64,000 nucleotides of DNA, taken from positions 1 to 64,000 of the forward strand of contig DDUL01000007.1 of NCBI GenBank assembly GCA_002344785.1. Reading direction: 5' to 3'. Each line of letters opens with the position of its first letter. Positions within the stretch are counted from its first letter, which is position 1. This DNA comes from Bdellovibrionaceae bacterium UBA2339 (GTDB lineage Bacteria > Bdellovibrionota > Bdellovibrionia > Bdellovibrionales > JAMPXM01). This document shows, piece after piece, positions 27,331-36,125 of this stretch. The notes under the pieces are model-generated. The model had not been told where the DNA came from and did no database searches. It saw nothing but the letters and a program-made list of their open reading frames with translations. Position numbers and translations under genes: made by a program.

Positions 27331-30300
27331 TTATCTGGCTTGTGGCTCGGTGGGCCGATCCGTGTCGATGAGGTTGGTTCCTCGCAACATCTCCGGATCC
27401 AAAGACAGCACACCGGGGAAGCTGGGCGCAACCGAACGATAGGCCGCCGACAAGCGCTCCAGTGGCAATTCTCCTAGGCGAATCTCTTCCGTCACTTCAT
27501 TCGGACCGCGCTTTCTGGCAGCGATCAGGTTGATGAAGTGCGTGAAGTCGTTACGACCTCTCAGACCCAACATCCACGGGTGATTGAGAATGTCGCCTGG
27601 ATCCAGCATGACTTCGTCATTCACTGCTTGCGAGAAGTACGAGTACTGCTCATTGATCACGATCGGCGTTTCATCGACGGCGCCATCGCAGATCATGATA
27701 CCTCGCGTGAGTCGGTTGAGCTTTTCACGGGGCTCAAGATCGCGTGGCAAACGCGAGAAGAGCACGCGAGCGTAGCTTTCGATGTAGCGCGGACTCATAC
27801 GGATCACACCACAGCGTTCGTGCTTGGCGACCTTGAGCGCGACGTGCGCGATCTCAAGACTGAGGCCGGTGCCCGTTGAGACGCCGAAGCCTTCGTTGGT
27901 GGATTGCGATGTCGAAAGCGAGCGACCATAACCCGCGGAGATACCGACACCGTCGGCAATCGCGTGCAAGGTGGAGAGTCCCGGAACGGCTTTGAGGATG
28001 GCCAACACTGGCGAAGTGGCGCTCCAGCCGTAGGACCAAGACTCGCTGTCTGACTTGGATCGACCAAAGGAGAAGTCCGCGCCCACACTCAAGTTCATCG
28101 TGCGGCCACCGAGATAGCGGTAGTCCGAAGTTTCGAAGACGCGCATCTTGCGATCGACGACAAACACGGCTTCTTCAGGCGTTCGCGCCATCTGCACGGA
28201 CATCGCGCAAATGTCGTTGAGGAAGGAAGCGTCTGAGAAGGCACGATGCTGAGTCCGTGCGGGTGTTCCCGCAGCCGCCGGAGCTTCTCGATGCAACATG
28301 CGTTCGTTGAAGACAAGGCAAAGGCGCGCCGCAAGGCTTCGCGAGATGGTCGCCTCGCCGCGAACAACTTGTCGCAGTTCCTGCGGATTCAGTGGGTTTC
28401 GGCCCACGAGATTTCGGAAGGTGTAGAGCGAGCCCATGGGCGGGAATCGACCGCGCAGCTGCTCCACATCCATGGCGTTGACGTTCAGGCCCGACATCAG
28501 CTGCTGAAAGCCTTGTCCAGGAGCGAACACCTTATTGTTGGTACGAGCAATGGGATCGGCGGCGAGGTTTTGCGCCTCATTGTTAAGCGACACATATTCG
28601 ACGTTGGACTCGCGAAGCATTTGCCCCAGCTTGGTCTTGTCACGCATACGCGCCACATACTGCGAATCCAACTCGGCCTTTCGGCGAATGAGGTCGGTCA
28701 CCGACTTGTTCGACAAGTGTCGAACACTTCCGAAGTAGCGGGCGCTATCGACGTTCACTTCGGCGCTGGGAACCAGGTCGGCTCGCTTCAAGTCATCACA
28801 GTCGATGGAGCGGCAATAGGTTTCTGAAAGGTCGTCGGTGGGACGCAAGGGTGCCGAGAATGAATTGGAAATGGGAACAATTGGACCCACGAATGTACGC
28901 GCGGCCAATCCTGATTCTGGGTCTTGCAGTTGATCGAGGTCGCCGTCGTAATTGAGCGACTGTAACTGCTCGCGCGTCAGTCGTTTGGCGTCGATGGTCG
29001 CAAGCTCGATCAAGAAATTGTTGCGAATGCGCATCACACGCAGATCGCGCATGGAGATCTCAATCGGCGTGACGATTTTGCCGGCGCGAACCTGCACGAG
29101 ACGACGAACGGCTGAGACGTACTCGGCGGCATCGCCCGTCGGAATTCGGTAGTCCTTCTGGAAAGCCACCTTGAGCAAATAAACTCCGTCACGAATTGGT
29201 TCGTGAGCTTGCAGACCGCGCGTGATCGAGTTGTAGCGCAGGACGCGAGGACTGATGTCGATGAGGAAAGACTTTTTCACTTTGAGTGTTAGGAACTCAT
29301 CGACTTCATAGCGAAAGCGTTGCGTGTTGACCTGAAAGTTCGTCAGCAAAAGCTGCGACGGCCGCTTTTCACGCGAGTTCACTTGCGCCAAGTAGCTGGG
29401 CTGAAGTTCGCGAATGTCGCGTGCGAAAGTGAAACCTTCGTTGTCCCATGGGTTGAAGGCCACACCGAGACGCTTTTGAAAGCCCGACGAGTGCTTAATG
29501 GTCACGTAGCGGACCATGTATTGTTCGGGCATGTAGTACTTGTGGGCGATTTGATCGTTCCACACGAAGCAGCCGCGGTGATTGGTGCGGACGTTGATTT
29601 CCGAACCGTCAATTTTCACAACCGTAAAGTTCATATCCCTGAGCGGAACACTGGGATCGATGGGATTGGTCACGCAAGTGGTGGATCGATACGCGAGAGT
29701 ACGTTCTGTCGCCGTTTCATCCGGCAAAATAGTTTCAAATCGCGATGTGATGAAGTCGAACTCGAAAGGCTCAAGGCGCGAGATGCCGCTTGGAAGAAGT
29801 TGCGAGTCCGCGGGAGCCGGTTCAGCAGCCGGAGCCGGTGTTGCGCCCGGTGCTTGACGAGGATTGGGTGTGGCGCCGGGCTGAGCCGGCGGCTGACCTG
29901 GCGGCTGAGCACCTGGCTGACCCGCAGGCTGAGCCGAAGGCTGATGCGGTGGTCGCGCGCCTCCAGGACCAGTTCGACGGCCCATGCGGAATTGTTCCGG
30001 ATTGGCCATTCGGCGTGCCACATCGGCTTCATCCTGAATGTCGCTCAGATCAACGCAATCGCGCATGTAGTGATCTGCATCGAAGCGTCCCGTTGGACTT
30101 GCGAGACTGGCTTGGCGCAAGTCCGCAAAGCGAAGTCCCAAGAGTGATCTGTGATCACCCATGATCCAAGTGGCTTCAAAGGGCTCAAGCGAGCTCGGCC
30201 CTTCTTGAGCTTGCACACGTCCGACGAGTTCAAGCTGACCGAAGGTGTTGCGATACTTGAGGGTCAAGCGCACTTCTTCGCGCAGTCGACCACCCGTCAT

Positions 30301-31161
30301 TTGCACATCACTGAGCACACCGGTCTTAGCGATGATCAAACACTGATTGGAGTGTGTATCCGTGCGAGCCATGATGTAGAACTGCAGACGGAATCTTCCA
30401 TCCGTCAGCGCATAGGGTGCCGACTCGCCGCGAATATTCCGCATGAGGACTTTCGGCGTGAGGCTTGCGAGCATGTCGACTTGCGCGCCCGCTGTGCTGC
30501 CTGGGTTGTGGACGATGTTGAAGCGAAGATCATCGACCCACAGACTGCGTGTCGCGCGATCGCCCGAGGCCAATTCACCGCGCAGAATCCGCGGCACATC
30601 ACTGGGGCTCGCCATTTGTTCAGCCGGAACTGTTTGTCGCGACAGATCGACGAGGTCTCGACCGCCTTCAAAATTCCACGGATTGATGGCGAACATCACT
30701 TCGCGGGCACCTGAATGCATGCCTTGTGCAACGATCATGCGTTTGATCGGCAGAAACTTGGAGTCAGCCAAGAAGTTGAAGTGAATCGACTCCGGCCAAG
30801 TCAAACAGCCTTGCGCATCGCTTTGCACTTGGACTTCGCGCTCGCCTCCGCGAATCACAAAGCGATGCCCTTTGATGCGGTCTTGAGTCCGCTTGTCTTG
30901 CACGCAAGTGGTGATGTTAAAGAGCTTTGCTGTGGGAATGGAGAATCCACGCACGGTTTCTGAAATCTGCGAAGTGCCGGTCACTTCGGTATTGAAGAAG
31001 GTGGCGACTTGCTCTTCGCGCTGACCGACGTTGAGATCCGGCGCATTGGGATCGACTTGCCGCCCTTGCGGCTTCATACAAGCCGAATTCGCCAGCACCA
31101 CCAGGCCCAGCAGCAACGACGACTTCCAATTTGATTGAGCGAGCAACTTAGAGTTTTTCAT
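27331..31161 (-). CDS. Giant lipoprotein with duplicated module
   Basis: A 1276-residue lipoprotein (lipobox ANSAC, Cys28) of no family I recognise. Residues about 84-262 and 493-667 are a diverged duplication. Both copies show TTCV, then GC(L/F)xW about 35 residues on, then NPW(N/D)xEG, then a (T/S)P(K/R)VL strand and a DG.(F/Y).L segment. Paired cysteines in each copy suggest a disulfide. A Pro/Gln/Ala-rich linker (about 398-452) separates the halves. The last third contains a Gly/Ser-rich region with paired-strand character (VGADFSFGRSKSDSESW). It overlaps the barrel gene stop by 14 bases, so the two are coupled and probably form one surface complex. Confidence 0.8.
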   Translation of the reverse strand: MKNSKLLAQSNWKSSLLLGLVVLANSACMKPQGRQVDPNAPDLNVGQREEQVATFFNTEVTGTSQISETVRGFSIPTAKLFNITTCVQDKRTQDRIKGHRFVIRGGEREVQVQSDAQGCLTWPESIHFNFLADSKFLPIKRMIVAQGMHSGAREVMFAINPWNFEGGRDLVDLSRQTVPAEQMASPSDVPRILRGELASGDRATRSLWVDDLRFNIVHNPGSTAGAQVDMLASLTPKVLMRNIRGESAPYALTDGRFRLQFYIMARTDTHSNQCLIIAKTGVLSDVQMTGGRLREEVRLTLKYRNTFGQLELVGRVQAQEGPSSLEPFEATWIMGDHRSLLGLRFADLRQASLASPTGRFDADHYMRDCVDLSDIQDEADVARRMANPEQFRMGRRTGPGGARPPHQPSAQPAGQPGAQPPGQPPAQPGATPNPRQAPGATPAPAAEPAPADSQLLPSGISRLEPFEFDFITSRFETILPDETATERTLAYRSTTCVTNPIDPSVPLRDMNFTVVKIDGSEINVRTNHRGCFVWNDQIAHKYYMPEQYMVRYVTIKHSSGFQKRLGVAFNPWDNEGFTFARDIRELQPSYLAQVNSREKRPSQLLLTNFQVNTQRFRYEVDEFLTLKVKKSFLIDISPRVLRYNSITRGLQAHEPIRDGVYLLKVAFQKDYRIPTGDAAEYVSAVRRLVQVRAGKIVTPIEISMRDLRVMRIRNNFLIELATIDAKRLTREQLQSLNYDGDLDQLQDPESGLAARTFVGPIVPISNSFSAPLRPTDDLSETYCRSIDCDDLKRADLVPSAEVNVDSARYFGSVRHLSNKSVTDLIRRKAELDSQYVARMRDKTKLGQMLRESNVEYVSLNNEAQNLAADPIARTNNKVFAPGQGFQQLMSGLNVNAMDVEQLRGRFPPMGSLYTFRNLVGRNPLNPQELRQVVRGEATISRSLAARLCLVFNERMLHREAPAAAGTPARTQHRAFSDASFLNDICAMSVQMARTPEEAVFVVDRKMRVFETSDYRYLGGRTMNLSVGADFSFGRSKSDSESWSYGWSATSPVLAILKAVPGLSTLHAIADGVGISAGYGRSLSTSQSTNEGFGVSTGTGLSLEIAHVALKVAKHERCGVIRMSPRYIESYARVLFSRLPRDLEPREKLNRLTRGIMICDGAVDETPIVINEQYSYFSQAVNDEVMLDPGDILNHPWMLGLRGRNDFTHFINLIAARKRGPNEVTEEIRLGELPLERLSAAYRSVAPSFPGVLSLDPEMLRGTNLIDTDRPTEPQAR

Positions 31162-32395
31162 AGAATGTCTCGAATCGAATCATGAAGTAGCGTTGTGCGG
31201 TTTGAATGAGGCTTGTGTTGATGACGTCGGCTTCAGCATAGCGGCCCGAGACTTTGAATCGCTCTTCGCGAAACCAAAGACCCAAGTCCGCGGCCCAACC
31301 GTGACGATTGGTTTGGCCACGCTCTGCGGAAGCGTAGAATCCAGGTGTTGCATCGGATTCGAGAAAGAACATTTCCGCACCGGGCTTCAGATCCACGTCA
31401 CCTGGCAAAGCGAGGCTGAACTCGGTGCGAACCAATTGTCCGTTTCGGTAAGTTTCGGGAGCCTTTGAATTCTGAAGCATGTGGCCGCTCACCGACCAGC
31501 TGAGGGAATTGGAGAGACGCATGTTCAACTCCCCGCCGGCCACGAAGCCGTCAAACTCATAGCGAAATCGCGAGGTGTTCGGACCCAATTCGACAATGGT
31601 GTTTCCGAGGGCTTGGCTATCGATCGCCACTGTTGAGGGCAAACTTGTGAATCGATAGTGCGTGGCAAACAGCTTGCCTGTGAAGCCATCCCAAGGATGA
31701 ATCTCAAGTTCCGCGGTTTCCGTTGTGAAACTGGGTGTAACTTCGCTCTCCACAGCTCGTGTTGAGAGCGTCGACGATGTGGGGATGGCTTGCTGGGCGG
31801 CCAAAGCGAAGGTGAAATTTTCGTTTCCAACTTCCAAACGCTCGACAACACCTGGGAAGGGCTGACCTTCCACCAACAGCGAAGCATTGAGTGAATCTTG
31901 GTCGATGGCGCCAGCGCGAATTCCAAGTCGAAGCGTTTCGCCATCGATGGCTTTCCATGTGAGGTGGGCCTCTCGCATCATCACACCAGATCGCGGCGAC
32001 TTATCGCCGAATTGCGATTGGGCATAGCCCGAGTTCAACGAAAGTCCCGCGCGGGCTCGAGCCGAAAGACGCGGCAATAGCCGCACACGAGTGTCGAGAT
32101 CCAAACCAAGACCAGTGAACTGGCTCTGTTCTTTGGCGTTCGCGAAGCTTCGCGCACCGAGATTGGATCGATAGAAAAGTTGAAACTCACGCACACGCGG
32201 AGCCAGGGTCGAGGAAGTTGTCGTCGTTGAAAGCGAGGCCGCTGTCGACTTGGTCGTCGTTTGTGAAGCAGCGACGGAATGAAAGGCGAAACTCAACGCG
32301 AGGATCGAGAGCGCGAAAAGGCGATGCAGCAAGAGGTTCCCCCCTCGCTTCAATTGCGCCGACCTGAGCCTGAGAACGCGCTGCTTGCGGGCCAT
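31148..32395 (-). CDS. Outer-membrane beta-barrel protein coupled to giant lipoprotein
   Basis: A 415-residue outer-membrane protein. The signal peptide ends near HSVAAS, followed by a Ser/Thr-only linker (about residues 45-62), then alternating amphipathic strands typical of a porin-like barrel throughout. I chose the ATG at 32395 because GAGGAAGGTGG lies just upstream; a further ATG exists 30 bases earlier. The gene overlaps the giant lipoprotein gene downstream. Substrate or specificity cannot be read from the sequence. Confidence 0.72.
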   Translation of the reverse strand: MARKQRVLRLRSAQLKRGGNLLLHRLFALSILALSFAFHSVAASQTTTKSTAASLSTTTTSSTLAPRVREFQLFYRSNLGARSFANAKEQSQFTGLGLDLDTRVRLLPRLSARARAGLSLNSGYAQSQFGDKSPRSGVMMREAHLTWKAIDGETLRLGIRAGAIDQDSLNASLLVEGQPFPGVVERLEVGNENFTFALAAQQAIPTSSTLSTRAVESEVTPSFTTETAELEIHPWDGFTGKLFATHYRFTSLPSTVAIDSQALGNTIVELGPNTSRFRYEFDGFVAGGELNMRLSNSLSWSVSGHMLQNSKAPETYRNGQLVRTEFSLALPGDVDLKPGAEMFFLESDATPGFYASAERGQTNRHGWAADLGLWFREERFKVSGRYAEADVINTSLIQTAQRYFMIRFETFYEKL

Positions 32396-32853
32396 GCAAC
32401 CCACCTTCCTCAGGTCACTCAACATTCAAGAAACATTCGCGGTCTAAGTGCCTCAAATCCTCGAATTTAGCCGTCTAACCCCTTGAAATCTCAGGGGCCC
32501 TTTGGCGCCTCAATTGAAAATGCAGCAACTCCAGGCCAAGAATTGTCAGGGGAAGGCGGCGAAAAGTGGCCGACGGGCCTCGGTCTCCGTACCCAATACC
32601 TGTTGTGATCGATGGGTGTGTTGAGGGCCGAGCCCAGTGTCGGCAGACGTCACTCTGATCTTATGGCGCGCTTCACGCTCATCGGCTTACGATGACGAGC
32701 CGAGCCTCCGGCCGTCGCATCGGCAATTCTCAATTTGAAAAAACCTAATTTTTCTTAACTTCGCATCTCAGTTTGAGATCGCGGTGAATTGTTAAGCGGC
32801 CACGATCTGCACCGTGTGCGCGATCTTTCCGATTTCACTCGCGGATCTTTGGC
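32396..32853 (+). other. Intergenic region before the Rhs-tip island
   Basis: About 460 bases with no gene. It holds an AT-rich stretch (32735-32765) and a dyad ATCTCA-GTT-TGAGAT at 32765-32779. The upstream Rhs core expected before the tip gene is absent. Confidence 0.4.
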
Positions 32854-33288
32854 ATGACTTCAAACGATCCCACTAACCCACTTGATCCCAGTGGCTTGCG
32901 AGTTACGGCATCGGGTACAATGCAGCAAAATCGAGGGCTCTGGGAAGCGCTTTCGAAGATACGCGGCAGCACAAAAGGTGCCGAACTGCACGATCTTTTG
33001 AATGATAGCGAAGATACAAATGTGATTCGATTTAGGTGGTCGGACGATCGTCGTGGCTCTCATCCGAAATGTAAAACAGGAGAAGTCGTCGTTGATCCAA
33101 ACGACATCGGAAGATTTTTCGAAACCGTAGATGGATTTGAGCAATTCACCCTAGAGCGGATTCTTGCCCATGAGTTGAGACACTTAACTGGAACTCGTGA
33201 CACCGGACATACGCGCATGGACAATATCAATAAGTGGGAAAATCCAGTCATGACGCCCATTGATGGCTTCGTCCGAGATGCGTACTGA
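32854..33288 (+). CDS. Rhs C-terminal tip with M91-type zinc metallopeptidase motif
   Basis: A 144-residue polymorphic-toxin fragment. Residues 3-15 (SNDPTNPLDPSGL) match the conserved junction at the end of Rhs cores, after which tips vary. The tip carries HELRH (106-110, an HExxH zinc site), a VVVDPND stretch, and a downstream ENPVM, an arrangement like the M91/NleD effector peptidases. There is no Rhs core upstream and no clear ribosome binding site, so it is a displaced tip that may be silent. A secreted candidate immunity gene follows 14 bases later. Confidence 0.7.
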   Translation: MTSNDPTNPLDPSGLRVTASGTMQQNRGLWEALSKIRGSTKGAELHDLLNDSEDTNVIRFRWSDDRRGSHPKCKTGEVVVDPNDIGRFFETVDGFEQFTLERILAHELRHLTGTRDTGHTRMDNINKWENPVMTPIDGFVRDAY

Positions 33289-33302
33289 GATTCGAGGTTG
33301 AT

Positions 33303-33746
33303 ATGGCTCGCGTAATTTTTTGTATGCAGGCTCTGGCTGGAACTGTCGTGCTGATTGCGGCGAGTGCATCGGCGAGGACGGGATCATTGGAAAACGACTG
33401 TGACGTTGGTGATCGGCTGGAAATTCAGTTCCTACTGCCGGATGACCTCGAGTCGAAGGAGCGGCAATTTTTCTTGAGGGAAAGAAAGTTTATAACAACG
33501 CGCTCGCCAGAAATTTTGAGCACTTATGAGCGAGCATGCCGCCAAGTTGAGAATGAAGAATCCAAGGAGATACTGTTTCTGGGCCGCGTTTATAATCCAA
33601 AATCCAAGAAGAGCCTCTGGATCACGTCGAAGGGCGTGGCTGCCTTTGAAGACCGAAAGGTGAACTTGTCGGAAAGTGATGTCGAAGCCCTTATTGAGAA
33701 AATTGAAAAGGTTCTTCCAAAAGTTGAAGAACGAGGAAAAGAGTAG
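33303..33746 (+). CDS. Exported protein, candidate immunity partner
   Basis: A 147-residue protein with a signal peptide (cleavage near ASA-RT, about residue 24) and a charged helical mature part ending in a Lys/Glu-rich tail. I recognise no family. Its place directly after a toxin tip, and the abrupt appearance of Rhs-core sequence two bases past its stop codon, fit the tip-immunity cassette layout. The immunity role is inference. Local composition is more AT-rich than the flanking core genes. Confidence 0.6.
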   Translation: MARVIFCMQALAGTVVLIAASASARTGSLENDCDVGDRLEIQFLLPDDLESKERQFFLRERKFITTRSPEILSTYERACRQVENEESKEILFLGRVYNPKSKKSLWITSKGVAAFEDRKVNLSESDVEALIEKIEKVLPKVEERGKE

Positions 33747-33747
33747 A

Positions 33748-34002
33748 AATGTGATTAATGGCAATCGCACGCTCACAAGCGAGCGCGGCGCTTCGTTCAC
33801 TGCGACCACCGATGCGCAAGATCGCTTAGTCTCTTTTGGCGCACTGAACTTCCAATACCAAGACTCAGGCGAGCTCGCCCTTCGTAGCGACACTTCCATT
33901 GGCGAATCGGCCACGTTTAATTTTGATGATCGCGGAAATCTCCGCGCCGCAAGACCGAATCCAAGGAGAAGTGATCGATGTGGTACCATAAACGGATTCT
34001 GA
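33748..34002 (+). pseudogene. Rhs YD-repeat core remnant
   Basis: In one frame residues from 33748 to about 33951 read as an Rhs/YD-repeat fragment. NGNRTL, DAQDRLVSFG, then Y-x-x-SGELALRSDT and FDDRGNLRAA are hallmarks of the repeat just before the Rhs core end. It has no start of its own; the frame opens within the previous gene. The similarity stops before the next gene's Shine-Dalgarno. It is most likely a scar of recombination that inserted or swapped a tip-immunity cassette. Confidence 0.75.
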
Positions 34003-34613
34003 CAGTTTTGATGCTGATCACTGCTACTGAATCGGCCAACTCAACCACCCAGTTTGAAGTGGAGCCAGGAGTCTCGGTGCCAGTGAATGTGATCCCAGGA
34101 AGTCAGTTTTCAGACTCCCACCTACGCATTCTTGATCAAACAATCGGTCAATCAACTCTCAATGATGTCATGGCCAAATTCAGCGGAAGTCGTGAATCGA
34201 ACTCCGGCGATGCTGCTGGCTCTGTCAAAACTGTTTGTTTAATTGGTAAAGACAAATCCGTCGTCGCATTTGAGTCAGGAGAGATGGGGAGCGCAAAAGC
34301 CCAGATCACCAAAGTCAAACTTCAGTCCGCTCCGACAACGTCAACTCAAGAGCCAGCCTGCACGCCATCTCGATCCGTCAATCGCCACATCAAGCTTGCA
34401 GGAACAGGACTGAACTGGAGTCGCCAGCAAATCGAAAAGGATAAGGGTACCCCAAGTGCCAAGCTGGGCGACTGCATTTACTATGTCTACAACTCGACTC
34501 AGCAGAGCAAATCGAAGACGCGAGTTGTGGATACCATGCTTAAGGTTTGCTTCACCAACGGACGGTCCAATAGGATCGAGCTATCGCGAATTGAAACGCA
34601 TGAGCCTCATTGA
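33978..34613 (+). CDS. Exported protein in the Rhs island
   Basis: A 211-residue protein with a short hydrophobic signal sequence (ILTVLMLITATESA) and four cysteines in the mature part (VCLIG, EPACTPS, GDCIYY, KVCFTN) that could make two disulfides. AAGGAG lies ahead of the ATG, within the end of the Rhs remnant. No family recognised. By position it may be an immunity or cargo gene of a second, lost tip. Confidence 0.6.
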   Translation: MWYHKRILTVLMLITATESANSTTQFEVEPGVSVPVNVIPGSQFSDSHLRILDQTIGQSTLNDVMAKFSGSRESNSGDAAGSVKTVCLIGKDKSVVAFESGEMGSAKAQITKVKLQSAPTTSTQEPACTPSRSVNRHIKLAGTGLNWSRQQIEKDKGTPSAKLGDCIYYVYNSTQQSKSKTRVVDTMLKVCFTNGRSNRIELSRIETHEPH

Positions 34614-34715
34614 GCGGGCTCATAATCTTTGATCCCTAAACTCCACTATTGCAACTTTGCATCTTATGTTGCTGCTTCCTCTTACTTCAACTTTGACAAC
34701 AAGGTGATTAACCAG

Positions 34716-34970
34716 ATGAATGGCAAGAGGATCAAATTCTATGTAGCAACCCTCTTATTTAGCATCATCGCGGCGCAAACAGCTGGGCCAGAATACGTGA
34801 TTTTTGGTATGGGAAGCCTCTTATTCGCCATGAACATAGTTTCATTTGCTCTGATTCGAAGAGACTTACGTCTTCAACCGCGGACCATAAGAACTTTGAT
34901 TGTCATTCTAGGAGTGATCCTGTTTGTTGAACTGAGCCGAATGATGCTCGGTATCCGATTGTTGTACTGA
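34716..34970 (+). CDS. Small three-helix membrane protein
   Basis: About 84 residues with three hydrophobic segments (residues about 8-24, 28-47, 57-75) and basic loops. The frame is open upstream to a TTG at 34629, but the ATG at 34716 with AAGGTGATT ahead is more likely. Low GC compared with neighbours. Function unknown; the last gene of the accessory island. Confidence 0.5.
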   Translation: MNGKRIKFYVATLLFSIIAAQTAGPEYVIFGMGSLLFAMNIVSFALIRRDLRLQPRTIRTLIVILGVILFVELSRMMLGIRLLY

Positions 34971-34979
34971 CCTACGCCA

Positions 34980-36092
34980 TCAGCCTTCGAGCAAGGCCTC
35001 AAGAAGGCGTAGGCTTCGAAGGCCAAACCAACTCATGGCTTCACCGTCAACGAGATAAACGCCGCGTGCGCCATGGGACATGAAGTGTCCGGCCCAATTT
35101 TCAAAGTTTCGCCAAAATGGAAACGGCTCGGTCACAAGGAGGACTTGCATCCCTTGCGGCAGACTCGGCACTTGCGGATAGGGGTTGAGAAATGGCTCGC
35201 CCAACTGATTCTGACTCGGAGCTTCGGGCGGACACCATAGCCTTCGCCCCGTCAAACGCGAGAAGACATCGCCGAGAAAGACTTGTGGCGAAGCCAACAT
35301 CAAGGATCTCGGAGATTCGCTCTGAGGTGCGTCGCCGAGGCTTGATTCGTCTGTGGCCTCGGGCGAAGTCTTCTGCTGCCAAATCACCAGTGCCGTATCG
35401 TGTTCCGCGCTCCACTCCTGTCCGATCGACTGCAAGATCGGCAAGCGACCCGAGGGTTTAAGCCGCATCAGCGATTCAGCGCGATGGCGCAAGTGATTGA
35501 AGCATTGTGCGGGCTCAAGCTCGTTGGCCTTTGAGAAAACTTCGCCGAGCAGGCCCAATTCCCTATGCAGATCTTCGAGATTGCGAACATGCGTGGCGAG
35601 GACTTCTGCGCCGAGCGATTGAAAGCTCTCGAGATAGGCCTTGGGATTTTCGTCACGATCCAAGATCACCAAATCACCTGGCCTCACCAAGGACGAAGTC
35701 GAACTTTCCGTTTGCAAAGTCTTGGTTCCGCCATGCGATGGAATGGAACTGACTAGATCTCGAGGATGAATGCAATATCGCGTGCGACCGACGACTTGCG
35801 CGCCGGCAAAAAGTAAAGTCTCGGTCCAACTCGGGACAAGAACGTGCACGCGGCGATGGGAAGTTTTCGGATTGCGATAAGGACAGTTGCGGCAGCCCGA
35901 GTCACAACAGTGACCTCGTGAAAACAATGCTTCGCGCGTGAAGACGCAAGCCCCGCGATCGAAATGGAAATCGCGGTGCTCTTTGGTCGTCCACGGCCAA
36001 CGCGGCTGCTGACTCGCGCTTTGGTCCGAGTCCGATGCATTAAACTTTGCGGATGGGCCTTGATCCGAGTTCACAGTTCGAATTTGTCTCAA
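34980..36092 (-). CDS. DUF5522 domain fused to helical-backbone metal receptor
   Basis: A 370-residue cytoplasmic protein joining two domains. Residues about 46-73 form a DUF5522-like Cys motif (FTREALFSRGHCCDSGCRNCPY; Cys62, 63, 67, 70), probably metal binding. Residues about 80-370 resemble the BtuF-like cobalamin/metal receptor fold (VPSWTETLLFAGAQVVGRTRYCIHP, then GGTK and DLVILDRDENP). No signal peptide is present, unlike true periplasmic receptors. The assigned start is a TTG with no strong ribosome site, so the N-terminus is uncertain. Whether it binds cobalamin, haem or another cofactor is open. Confidence 0.7.
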   Translation of the reverse strand: MRQIRTVNSDQGPSAKFNASDSDQSASQQPRWPWTTKEHRDFHFDRGACVFTREALFSRGHCCDSGCRNCPYRNPKTSHRRVHVLVPSWTETLLFAGAQVVGRTRYCIHPRDLVSSIPSHGGTKTLQTESSTSSLVRPGDLVILDRDENPKAYLESFQSLGAEVLATHVRNLEDLHRELGLLGEVFSKANELEPAQCFNHLRHRAESLMRLKPSGRLPILQSIGQEWSAEHDTALVIWQQKTSPEATDESSLGDAPQSESPRSLMLASPQVFLGDVFSRLTGRRLWCPPEAPSQNQLGEPFLNPYPQVPSLPQGMQVLLVTEPFPFWRNFENWAGHFMSHGARGVYLVDGEAMSWFGLRSLRLLEALLEG

Positions 36093-36125
36093 GGCTTCGC
36101 TTGGACGGCAAGGCGTTGACGCCGA

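Noticed and set aside
29320..30164. Plus-strand open frames of up to 275 codons
   Set aside because: Lie opposite the giant lipoprotein's Pro-rich linker and repeats; low-complexity artefact.
33978..34613. Second toxin in the Rhs island
   Set aside because: It has a signal peptide and cysteines but no Rhs junction motif or toxin motif, so only an exported unknown is claimed.
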